64,000 nt of DNA from Ruegeria arenilitoris (lineage in GTDB: Bacteria; Pseudomonadota; Alphaproteobacteria; Rhodobacterales; Rhodobacteraceae): NCBI RefSeq assembly GCF_013032855.1, contig NZ_WQDA01000001.1, forward strand, positions 565,501-629,500. The letters are read 5' to 3'. The position numbers were made by a program, and so were the translations under genes. This document shows, one piece after another, positions 25,853-33,797 of this stretch. Position 1 is the first letter of the stretch. Every line of letters starts with the position of its first letter. The notes under the pieces are model-generated. The model made no database searches. It was given only the letters and a program-made list of their open reading frames with translations, and was not told the origin of the DNA.

Positions 25853-26959
25853 ATGGCACTTTCTCCTCTGAACCAGCGCCGCTGGCGCAATTTCTGCCGC
25901 AACCGCAGGGCCTTTTGGTCGCTGATCATCTTTTCGGTGCTGTTCGGCTTGTCGCTGTTCGCGGAATTCATCGCCAATGACAAACCGATCCTGGTGAAGT
26001 ACCGGGGCGAGTTCTACACGCCCATCTTCAACTTCTATGCCGAGACTGAGTTCGGCGGCGACTTCCAAACCGAGGCGATCTATCGTGACCCCGAGGTCCG
26101 TTGCCTGATCGACAGCGGCGGGCTGGAAGACTGTTTCGACGACCCCGAAGGCATCATCGAGCAGATCGAGGCGGGGACGTTCCAGGCCGAAGGATTCGAG
26201 CGCGGCTGGGCCATCTGGCCGCCGATCCCCTATTCCTACAACACCAGCGTCGACCGTCCCGGTGCGGCGCCCCTGCCGCCCAACGGGCAGAACCTGCTGG
26301 GCACCGACGACACCAAACGCGACGTTCTGGCGCGCGTCATCTACGGATTCCGCCTGTCGATCCTGTTCACCCTGATCGTCACCGGCGCGGCCAGCCTGAT
26401 CGGTATATTTGCCGGCGCGCTGCAGGGCTTTTTCGGCGGCTGGCTGGACCTGATCTTCCAGCGCATCATCGAGATCTGGTCGGCGACGCCCTCGCTTTAC
26501 GTCATCATCATCATGTTCGCGGTGCTGGGGCGAAGTTTCTGGCTGCTGGTGTTCCTCATGATCCTGTTCTCTTGGACAGGTCTGGTGGGCGTGGTGCGGG
26601 CCGAGTTCCTGCGCGCCCGCAATCTGGAGTACGTGCGCGCGGCCAAGGCGCTGGGCGTGGGCAACCTGACCATCATGTTCCGCCACATGCTGCCCAACGC
26701 GATGGTGGCCACGCTGACCTTCATGCCCTTCATCGTGACCGGCACGATCGGGGGGCTGGCCAGCCTCGATTTTCTGGGCTTCGGTCTGCCGTCCTCGGCG
26801 CCCTCGCTGGGTGAGCTGACCCTGCAGGCCAAGCAGAACCTGCAGGCGCCATGGCTGGCCTTCACTGCCTTTTTCACCTTTGCCATCATGCTGTCGCTGC
26901 TGGTCTTCATCTTCGAAGGCGTGCGTGACGCGTTCGACCCGCGAAAGACCTTCTCATGA
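25853..26959 (+). CDS. yejE: Peptide ABC transporter permease YejE
   Basis: 368-residue permease of the DppC/OppC type. After one N-terminal membrane segment comes a long periplasmic insert of over 100 residues (about 45-150), characteristic of YejE and absent from ordinary DppC. The core then has about five segments, and the EAA loop reads VRAAKALGVGNLTIMFRHMLPNAMV. Its ATG directly follows the yejB stop, and its own stop overlaps the yejF start as ATGA. Confidence 0.94.
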   Translation: MALSPLNQRRWRNFCRNRRAFWSLIIFSVLFGLSLFAEFIANDKPILVKYRGEFYTPIFNFYAETEFGGDFQTEAIYRDPEVRCLIDSGGLEDCFDDPEGIIEQIEAGTFQAEGFERGWAIWPPIPYSYNTSVDRPGAAPLPPNGQNLLGTDDTKRDVLARVIYGFRLSILFTLIVTGAASLIGIFAGALQGFFGGWLDLIFQRIIEIWSATPSLYVIIIMFAVLGRSFWLLVFLMILFSWTGLVGVVRAEFLRARNLEYVRAAKALGVGNLTIMFRHMLPNAMVATLTFMPFIVTGTIGGLASLDFLGFGLPSSAPSLGELTLQAKQNLQAPWLAFTAFFTFAIMLSLLVFIFEGVRDAFDPRKTFS

Positions 26960-28533
26960 GCTTGCTGGATGTGAAAAACCTCAAGGTCTCGTTCCGTCAG
27001 GACGGGCAGGTGACCACGGCGGTTCGGGGCGTGTCGTTCCATGTCGATCGCGGGGAAACTGTGGCGCTGGTGGGTGAATCCGGGTCGGGAAAATCGGTCA
27101 CCGCGCTGTCCACCGTGTCGCTGCTGGGCGACAGCGCGATCGTCGAAGGGTCGGTTACCTATGACGGTCAAGAGATGATCGGCGCATCCGAGCAGCGCCT
27201 GATGGAGGTCCGCGGCAACGACATCAGCTTCATCTTCCAGGAGCCGATGACCTCGCTGAACCCGCTGCACACGATCCAGAAGCAGATGGCGGAATCGCTG
27301 GCCCTGCACCAGGGTCTGACGGGCGACGCGGCGCGCGCCCGGATCGTCGAATTGTTGAACAAGGTCGGTATCCGCGACCCCGAGGAACGGCTGGACGCCT
27401 ATCCCCATCAGCTGTCCGGCGGACAGCGGCAGCGGGTGATGATCGCCATGGCGCTGGCCAACAAGCCCGACATCCTGATCGCGGACGAGCCGACCACTGC
27501 GCTGGACGTGACAATTCAGGCGCAGATCCTCGAACTGCTGGCCGAACTGCAGAAATCGGAAAACATGGGGATGCTGTTCATCACCCATGATCTGGGCATC
27601 GTGCGACGCATCGCCGACCGGGTCTGCGTGATGAAGGATGGCGAGATCGTCGAGACCGGCCCCGTGGCCGAGATCTTCGACAACCCTCAGCACCCTTATA
27701 CCCGCAAGCTGCTGGCGGCCGAACCCACGGGCATACCCGACCCGATCGACCCCGCCGCCGAAGAAGTGGCCCGGACCGAGCATCTGAAGGTCTGGTTTCC
27801 GATCCAGCGCGGGTTCCTGAAGCGCACGGTCGGCTATGTGAAGGCGGTGAACGACGCCACACTCAGCGTGCGGGCGGGCGAAACCGTTGGGATCGTGGGC
27901 GAAAGCGGCTCGGGCAAGACCACGCTGGCGCTGGCGATCATGCGGCTGATCGCCTCCGAGGGCGGGATCACCTTCCGCGGGCAGGATGTGCGCCGCTGGT
28001 CCACGCGCGAGCTGCGCCGCTTGCGCAAGGACATGCAGATCGTGTTTCAGGACCCGTTCGGCAGCCTCAGCCCGCGGATGACCTGCCAGCAGATCATTGC
28101 CGAGGGTCTGGCGATCCACAAGGTCGACCCGCACCGGGCCCCGCGCGAACTGGTGGCCGAGGTGATGACCGAGGTGGGCCTGGACCCGGCGGCCATGGAC
28201 CGCTATCCGCACGAGTTTTCGGGCGGGCAACGCCAGCGCATCGCGATTGCCCGCGCCATGGTGCTGCGGCCCAAGCTGCTGGTGCTGGATGAACCCACCA
28301 GTGCGCTGGACATGACAGTGCAGGTGCAGATCGTCGAATTGCTGCGCGACCTGCAGAAGAAATATGGATTGGCCTACCTGTTCATCAGCCACGACCTGAA
28401 GGTGGTGCGGGCGATGTCACACAAGGTGATCGTCATGCGCAACGGAGACGTGGTCGAGATGGGCGCTGCCGAAGATCTTTTCGTCAACGCCCAGGATGAC
28501 TATACCCGCGAACTGATCGCTGCGGCGGGCTAG
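26956..28533 (+). CDS. yejF: Peptide ABC transporter fused ATPase YejF
   Basis: 525-residue protein holding two ABC ATPase domains in one chain. Domain 1 has Walker A GESGSGKS (about 40-47), signature LSGGQRQR and Walker [14 protein letters not shown]. Domain 2 has Walker A GESGSGKT (about 315-322), signature FSGGQRQR and Walker [13 protein letters not shown]. This fusion powers import by YejABE. It overlaps yejE by four bases. Its stop codon overlaps that of the converging EF-G-like gene at CTAG, so no room remains for a terminator between them. Confidence 0.95.
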   Translation: MSLLDVKNLKVSFRQDGQVTTAVRGVSFHVDRGETVALVGESGSGKSVTALSTVSLLGDSAIVEGSVTYDGQEMIGASEQRLMEVRGNDISFIFQEPMTSLNPLHTIQKQMAESLALHQGLTGDAARARIVELLNKVGIRDPEERLDAYPHQLSGGQRQRVMIAMALANKPDILIADEPTTALDVTIQAQILELLAELQKSENMGMLFITHDLGIVRRIADRVCVMKDGEIVETGPVAEIFDNPQHPYTRKLLAAEPTGIPDPIDPAAEEVARTEHLKVWFPIQRGFLKRTVGYVKAVNDATLSVRAGETVGIVGESGSGKTTLALAIMRLIASEGGITFRGQDVRRWSTRELRRLRKDMQIVFQDPFGSLSPRMTCQQIIAEGLAIHKVDPHRAPRELVAEVMTEVGLDPAAMDRYPHEFSGGQRQRIAIARAMVLRPKLLVLDEPTSALDMTVQVQIVELLRDLQKKYGLAYLFISHDLKVVRAMSHKVIVMRNGDVVEMGAAEDLFVNAQDDYTRELIAAAG

Positions 28534-30458
28534 GCGTTGGCCGCTTCGCGCGCCGCCGATTTCGGCACCGGGCCGCGCAGCTCTTCATAGTGGTCGAACT
28601 GCAGCTTGACCCAGCCGGTGCCGCGTGTGGCGCTGGCCAGTGTGCGGTGTAGTTCGTCCTCGGCCACGGCGGGCAGTTGGGCGTTGAATATCTCCCAGCC
28701 CGGCGCGTTCGGGTTGCCCTCGAACCCCAGTACCTGCCCCTGAAGCGAGCTGATCGTGGGCACCAGATCGCCCACGAAGGCCGACGGAACATGGATCTCG
28801 GCGTTCAGGATCGGCTGCAAAACAACCGGCTTGGCCTGTGGCAAGGCTTCGCGCACGGCGTTCTTGCCTGCCGTCCGGAAGGCAAAATCGGAACTGTCTA
28901 CGTTGTGATGCTTGCCGTCATGCAGGGTGACCTTCACATCCACCACCGGAAAGCCCTCGGGGCCCTGCGCCAATGCATCGACCGCGCCTTGTTCGACCGA
29001 GGGGATATAGTTCTTGGGCACGGCGCCGCCCTTGACCACCTCGTCGAATTGAAATCCCGATCCGCGCGGCAGCGGCGCGACCGAGATCACCACATCGGCG
29101 AACTGCCCCGCTCCGCCGGATTGCTTGCGGTGGCGGTGTCGGTGTTCGACCGTGGCGCGGATGGTCTCGCGATACGCGGTCTCGACCGGAGAGGTTTCGA
29201 TCTCGATCCCGAAATCCTCGGCCAGCTTGGCGACCACCCGCCGCATGTGCTGCGGCCCTTGGGAACCGAGAACGGCGTGGCCGCTCAGCTCGTCCTGTTC
29301 CAGCGTCAGGCCCGGGTCGATCTCGACCAGCCGGGACAGCGCGTTGGACAGGCGCACGTCGTCGCGTTCATGGGCCGGCGACACCACCTGCCGATAGGCG
29401 ACCGGATGCGCCGTGGCCCAATCCGGCAGCGGCGTGGAGCCGCTGCTGTCATAGATATTGCCGGGGTTGAGGTGATCGGATTTCACCGCCAGCCCGATCT
29501 CGCCGGCCTTCAGCCCGTCGATTTGGGTCTTTGCGTCCAGCGCGGTCAGGTTGCCAACAGTTTCGCCGCCCAGCGGGTCATGCGCCTTGATCCCGTCGCC
29601 CAGCCCCCGCAGGACGATGATTTTGCCAATGTGCTTTTTGACGTCGGCGAACCCGGCGATGGCGCGGGCGGCCTCGGGCGCCGCGTCCCGGTCGGCGGCG
29701 ATGTCGAATTCGGGCGCCTCGTGCCGCAGGGCCTTCATCAGGCGGGTCAGCCCGTTGCCATGGCTGGCTGCGCCCAGACAGGCCGGGATCAACTGATGGT
29801 TCTGCAGGACCTGCGCGGCCAGGTCATAGACCTCGGCGCTGGGCGGCTGCTTGTCCTCGATCAGCTGCTCGAGCAGGTGGTCGTCGAAATCCGACAGGGT
29901 TTCGAGCAATTCGGTGCGGGCTTCGGCCTCGCGATCTGCCACCGATTGCGGCAGTTCGATCAGTGCCGAGGGCTGACCTTCCTGATATTTCCACGCGCGC
30001 TCCGAGATCAGGTCGACGGCGCCGACGATGGTTTCGCCTTCACGGATCGGCACCTGCCGCAGGGTGATGTGATGGCTGCAATAGGTCTGCAGCGCGGCGA
30101 TGATGTCGCGGATGCGGCCGTTGGGGTTGTCCATCCGGTTGATGAACAGAAAGCAGGGAATGCCCGCCTCCTCGACCAGCCGCAGATAGGGGGCACACAG
30201 AACCGCCGCGTCCGGGTCCGGCGGGACCACCACCACGGCCGCGTCGGAAATGGCCATGGCGGGTCCGGCATAGGCCAGCGCATCGCCCCCGCCATCCACG
30301 TCGATCGCGCACCACGGTTCGCCCAGATAAGAAAAACCGTGCAGATGCACGGTTCCGGACAGGTCGAATGTGGTGGGCCGGCCATCAAGGCGACTGATGG
30401 CCTCGACCAGTGTTGTCTTGCCCGATTGGCTGGGGCCGAGGACGGTAAAAACGCGCAT
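28530..30458 (-). CDS. Degenerate elongation factor G-like GTPase
   Basis: 642-residue EF-G paralogue, shorter than true EF-G (about 700). The P-loop is GPSQSGKT (8-15). The gap from there to the G3 motif (DVDG, 53-56) is only about 38 residues, so the normal switch I effector loop is missing. The catalytic His that follows DxxG in EF-G is Gly57, and the NKxD motif reads NRMD (107-110). Domains II to V are recognisable, including a domain IV-type stretch, RHRKQSGGAGQFADVVISV. A ribosomal role with altered GTP hydrolysis, or a non-translational role, is possible. The true fusA is expected elsewhere, probably after rpsL-rpsG. The start at 30458 is where the GTPase fold begins. Confidence 0.85.
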   Translation of the reverse strand: MRVFTVLGPSQSGKTTLVEAISRLDGRPTTFDLSGTVHLHGFSYLGEPWCAIDVDGGGDALAYAGPAMAISDAAVVVVPPDPDAAVLCAPYLRLVEEAGIPCFLFINRMDNPNGRIRDIIAALQTYCSHHITLRQVPIREGETIVGAVDLISERAWKYQEGQPSALIELPQSVADREAEARTELLETLSDFDDHLLEQLIEDKQPPSAEVYDLAAQVLQNHQLIPACLGAASHGNGLTRLMKALRHEAPEFDIAADRDAAPEAARAIAGFADVKKHIGKIIVLRGLGDGIKAHDPLGGETVGNLTALDAKTQIDGLKAGEIGLAVKSDHLNPGNIYDSSGSTPLPDWATAHPVAYRQVVSPAHERDDVRLSNALSRLVEIDPGLTLEQDELSGHAVLGSQGPQHMRRVVAKLAEDFGIEIETSPVETAYRETIRATVEHRHRHRKQSGGAGQFADVVISVAPLPRGSGFQFDEVVKGGAVPKNYIPSVEQGAVDALAQGPEGFPVVDVKVTLHDGKHHNVDSSDFAFRTAGKNAVREALPQAKPVVLQPILNAEIHVPSAFVGDLVPTISSLQGQVLGFEGNPNAPGWEIFNAQLPAVAEDELHRTLASATRGTGWVKLQFDHYEELRGPVPKSAAREAANA

Positions 30459-30669
30459 GGGTGCTGTCCCTTCGTCAAGTTGCAGAGTGGTTGCACGAAA
30501 GGAGCTGTCGAACGCGGATGCGCCGGCGAGTCTGTCTGAATGATGGCCTGCCTCGGCGTCGGGCGGCCTTCCGCCCGCCTTCCGAGTGTGGGGAAAACCC
30601 CCCGCGCGCGTCAACCCCCCGCTTTTTTGCATTGTGGCGACTGGCCGGCTTGCGGCCTGTCGCCCGTCG

Positions 30670-32025
30670 TCAGATCGCCGAACTGTGGCCTGCCTTGCTC
30701 AGGTCATAAGCGTCGAAGGTCCGGGCGATCATCCGAGCCAAGGCGCGCGCTTCGGGCGGGATGAACAGCCCGTCATCGGTGATTTGCAACAACCCGTCGA
30801 AGGCGTCATTGGCGCGCTGGTACATCGCCTTCAGCTCGGCCGCCGAGATGTCGTGGTCGCGCAGGATCTCGGCCGTTTCGATGCGGAAGTCGCACATCAG
30901 GGCCTCGATCAGGCGGGCGCGCAGAATGTCCTGATCCTTGAACAGATGCCCGCGCGAGGTCGAGAACCGGCCATCGCGCACCGCTTTGGTATGGGCCGAC
31001 GTGGCCGGTGCATTCTGCGCATAGCCCTGCGGGAAGCGCGAGATCGAGCTGGCGCCGACGCCAATCAGAACCTCGGCCTGGTCGTCAGTATAGCCCTGGA
31101 AGTTGCGTTTCAGCCGCCCGGCCTTCAGCGCGTGGGTCAGCCCGTCATCCTTGGTGGCGAAATGATCGATGCCGATTTCTTCGTAATTGTCCCACAGGAA
31201 CAGACGGCGCGCGGTGTCGAACAGATCAAGCCGCTGTTCCGGCGTCGGAAGGGCGTCGGACGGGATCAGCTGCTGGCGTTTCGCCATCCACGGCACATGC
31301 GCGTAGCCATAAAGGGCCACCCGGTCGGGGTTGAGCGACAGTAGCTTTTGCACGCTTTCGGTCATCCGCGTCTTGGTCTGGTGCGGCAGTCCGTACAGGA
31401 TGTCGGCGTTCAGGCTGGGCACACCGCGCTCGCGGATCATGTCGATCGCCTCGCGGGTGGTGTCATAGCTCTGGATGCGCCCGATGGTCTTCTGGATCTC
31501 GTCGTCGAAATCCTGAACCCCGATCGAGGCGCGGTTCATCCCGGCTTCGGCCAGCGCATCCAGTCGAGCGGCATCCACCTCGTTGGGGTCGATCTCGACC
31601 GAGAATTCCGCGTTGGGTCCAAGTGGGACGATCCCCAGAATATGCGCAGCCAGTTCACGCATCAGGTCGGGGTTCAGCAGCGTGGGCGTACCCCCGCCCC
31701 AGTGCAGGCGCGACAGGGTCACCCCGCTGGGCAGGCGCGCGGCCAGCAAGTCCAGCTCGGCCTTGAGGACATCGACATAGGCGATGACGGGGTTGTCGGT
31801 CTGGGTGCCCTGAGTGCGGCAGGCGCAGAACCAGCACAGCCGGCGACAGAACGGCACATGGACATAGAGCGAGATCGAACTGCCCGGCCGGATGGCGGAA
31901 ATCCAGTCGCTGAACATGTCGGGCCCCACGTCATTGCTGAAGTGGGGGGCGGTCGGATAGCTGGTATAACGCGGTACCTTCGCGTCAAATAGTCCGAGCT
32001 TTGCCAATTGAGGTTTTACTATCAT
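30670..32025 (-). CDS. hemN: Oxygen-independent coproporphyrinogen III oxidase
   Basis: 451-residue radical SAM enzyme that makes protoporphyrinogen IX without oxygen, supporting haem synthesis under low oxygen. The cluster-binding motif is Cys60-x3-Cys64-x2-Cys67 within HVPFCRRLCWFCACRT, followed by the GGGTPTLL SAM-binding region and a C-terminal HemN domain. It is divergent from fnrL across a 61-base gap holding an FNR box. No Shine-Dalgarno sequence precedes the ATG. A -10-like TATACC lies only nine bases upstream (plus 32035-32040), so the transcript may be leaderless. FnrL control of hemN is known in Rhodobacter. Confidence 0.95.
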   Translation of the reverse strand: MIVKPQLAKLGLFDAKVPRYTSYPTAPHFSNDVGPDMFSDWISAIRPGSSISLYVHVPFCRRLCWFCACRTQGTQTDNPVIAYVDVLKAELDLLAARLPSGVTLSRLHWGGGTPTLLNPDLMRELAAHILGIVPLGPNAEFSVEIDPNEVDAARLDALAEAGMNRASIGVQDFDDEIQKTIGRIQSYDTTREAIDMIRERGVPSLNADILYGLPHQTKTRMTESVQKLLSLNPDRVALYGYAHVPWMAKRQQLIPSDALPTPEQRLDLFDTARRLFLWDNYEEIGIDHFATKDDGLTHALKAGRLKRNFQGYTDDQAEVLIGVGASSISRFPQGYAQNAPATSAHTKAVRDGRFSTSRGHLFKDQDILRARLIEALMCDFRIETAEILRDHDISAAELKAMYQRANDAFDGLLQITDDGLFIPPEARALARMIARTFDAYDLSKAGHSSAI

Positions 32026-32060
32026 GACGACACCGGTATAGGCTCGACGACCAGAAAACC

Positions 32061-32074
32061 TTGACCGAGATCAA
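32061..32074. promoter_or_regulatory. FNR box shared by hemN and fnrL
   Basis: TTGACCGAGATCAA matches the FNR consensus TTGAT-N4-ATCAA in nine of ten positions. Its centre is 41.5 bases from a putative hemN transcription start at the hemN ATG, an activating class II position. For fnrL the box lies between a weak -10 (TATAGG, 32037-32042) and the start codon, where binding would more likely repress. Confidence 0.85.
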
Positions 32075-32086
32075 GTGGACGCGCGC

Positions 32087-32830
32087 ATGACACTTAATAC
32101 CCTCGTTGACCACTCCAATTGCGAAGATTGCCCAATTCGGCATCGAGCCGTCTGCGCGCGCTGCGATGCGGACGAGTTGGTCGCGTTGGAAGAAATCAAG
32201 TATTACCGCAGCTTCGAGGCCGGTCAGACGATCATCTGGTCGGGCGATCAGATGAATTTCGTAGGCTCGGTTGTGTCCGGGATCGCGTCTCTGACCCAAA
32301 CCATGGAGGACGGGCGCACCCAGATGGTGGGCCTGCTGCTGCCCAGCGACTTCGTAGGGCGGCCGGGGCGCGACTCGGCGCCTTATGACGTTCAAGCGAC
32401 CACTGACGTGGTCATGTGCTGTTTCCGCAAGAAACCGTTCGAGGACCTCATGGGCAGCACACCGCATATTGCCCACCGCTTGCTGCAGATGACGTTGGAC
32501 GAGTTGGACGCGGCGCGTGAATGGATGCTGGTTCTTGGCCGCAAGACCGCGCGAGAGAAGATCGCCAGCCTGCTGTCGATCATCGCACGCCGGGATGCGT
32601 CTGCCAGCCAGAAGGGCTCATCCGGCCCCATCGTCTTCGACCTGCCGCTGACCCGCGAGGCGATGGCCGACTACCTTGGTCTGACGCTCGAGACCGTCAG
32701 CCGTCAGATTTCTGCGCTTAAAAAGGATGAAGTGATCCTGCTGCAGGGCAAGCGCCACGTGACCGTTCCGGATATCGGCCGCCTGATGGAAGAGGCCGGG
32801 GATGATTCGGACGGCGGGTTTCTGGTCTAA
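32087..32830 (+). CDS. fnrL: Oxygen-sensing FNR-family regulator FnrL
   Basis: 247-residue CRP/FNR regulator. The N terminus has Cys12, Cys15, Cys23 and Cys26, and a further Cys pair in VVMCCFRKK provides the fourth ligand of the oxygen-labile 4Fe-4S cluster. The cyclic-nucleotide-type beta barrel follows. The C-terminal helix-turn-helix LTREAMADYLGLTLETVSRQISAL carries the E-SR recognition residues for TTGAT half-sites. In Rhodobacter FnrL activates cbb3 oxidase and anaerobic haem genes, and FNR boxes occur here before ccoN, ccoG and hemN. The ATG at 32087 was chosen over a GTG at 32075 that lies inside the end of the FNR box. Confidence 0.95.
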   Translation: MTLNTLVDHSNCEDCPIRHRAVCARCDADELVALEEIKYYRSFEAGQTIIWSGDQMNFVGSVVSGIASLTQTMEDGRTQMVGLLLPSDFVGRPGRDSAPYDVQATTDVVMCCFRKKPFEDLMGSTPHIAHRLLQMTLDELDAAREWMLVLGRKTAREKIASLLSIIARRDASASQKGSSGPIVFDLPLTREAMADYLGLTLETVSRQISALKKDEVILLQGKRHVTVPDIGRLMEEAGDDSDGGFLV

Positions 32831-33699
32831 GCGGTTTTTCTGAGCCACTCGACGACGCGCCCGACCGGTGTCTGCGATCGGGCGGCACGTGGCGACCACA
32901 GCTTGAGCCTGTCGGGAAGAGTGACCACCGTTTCGAACGGAGCCACCAGTCGACCGCTGTCCAGATGCGGCTGAACCAGCGCCTTGTGTCCCATCAACAC
33001 ACCCGCACCGTTCAGCGCTTCTTCGACGGCCAGCGCGTACAAAGAGAAAACCGGCCCGCGGGGTGTGAACGCCCATCCGGGTCGCGCCGCGGCCACCCAG
33101 GTTTGCCAATCGTCGAACCAGGTAGAGTCGGACAGGCAGGTCACATTCGCCAAGTCCTCGGGCGTAGTCAGGCGACGCGCCAAGGCCGGCGCGCAAATCG
33201 GAAAGATGGCGTCTTCGGCGATGGGGTCCCCCAAGTCACCGCCGAAAAACAGGTAGATGTCGAAGGGCGCGCGCTTGAGGTTGGGCGGGGTTTCCTCGGC
33301 CGTGAGCGAAACTTCGATTTCCGGCTCTGCGGCTCGAAGTTCGGGCAACCTTGGCGACAGCCACAGCTGTGCAATCGAGGGCAGCGTCACGATATGCACC
33401 ACCTGCGGCTGTGCCTGGGCGCGCATGGCCAATGTGGTTTGTCCCAAGGTGTCGAAGGCCTTGGTCAGGTCCGGCAATGCCTTCTGTCCCAGCGCGGTCA
33501 GGGCAACGCCTCTTGCGGTGCGCTCGAAAAGGGGCGCACCCAGTTCGTCTTCCAACGTTTTGACATGGGCTGACACCGCGCCTGCGCTGACGCCAAGTTC
33601 CGTAGCCGCCGCCGAGAATCCGCCCAGGCGGGCTGCGGCCTCGAACGCCCGCAGCGCGTTCAGAGGTAGGGGTTTGGGGCGCGGTGGAGCAACGGGCAT
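32827..33699 (-). CDS. LysR-family regulator (GcvA-like)
   Basis: 290-residue LysR-type regulator. The N-terminal winged helix is clear (LNALRAFEAAARLGGFSAAATELGVSAGAVSAHVKTLEDELG), followed by a type 2 periplasmic-binding fold for the inducer. The opening PLPLNALRAFEAAARLGGF is typical of the GcvA/AmpR branch. It is divergent from an SHMT-like gene, which is its most likely target, with palindromes between them. The ATG at 33699 was preferred to a TTG at 33738. Its stop overlaps the fnrL stop as CTAA. Confidence 0.88.
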   Translation of the reverse strand: MPVAPPRPKPLPLNALRAFEAAARLGGFSAAATELGVSAGAVSAHVKTLEDELGAPLFERTARGVALTALGQKALPDLTKAFDTLGQTTLAMRAQAQPQVVHIVTLPSIAQLWLSPRLPELRAAEPEIEVSLTAEETPPNLKRAPFDIYLFFGGDLGDPIAEDAIFPICAPALARRLTTPEDLANVTCLSDSTWFDDWQTWVAAARPGWAFTPRGPVFSLYALAVEEALNGAGVLMGHKALVQPHLDSGRLVAPFETVVTLPDRLKLWSPRAARSQTPVGRVVEWLRKTA

Positions 33700-33733
33700 G
33701 GATTTAGGCTCAATTTTTCTGACCCTAATTTTT

Positions 33734-33755
33734 CGCAAAACTGATTTGCGCGCAA
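33734..33755. promoter_or_regulatory. Candidate LysR binding site
   Basis: Overlapping palindromes CGCAAA-ACTGA-TTTGCG (33734-33750) and TTGCGCGCAA (33746-33755) lie between the divergent LysR and SHMT-like genes. An AATTTTTC direct repeat (33712-33719 and 33727-33734) lies on the LysR side. Dyads of this size in a LysR intergenic gap usually serve as recognition or activation sites. Confidence 0.55.
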
Positions 33756-33797
33756 GTCAGGATCTTTGCATCGTTGGCCGCAAAGACGGAGGATCAG

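Noticed and set aside
25241..28392. Long minus-strand frames opposite yejB, yejE and yejF
   Set aside because: The plus strand encodes a complete, overlapping ABC transporter operon with all motifs. The minus frames are compositional artefacts.
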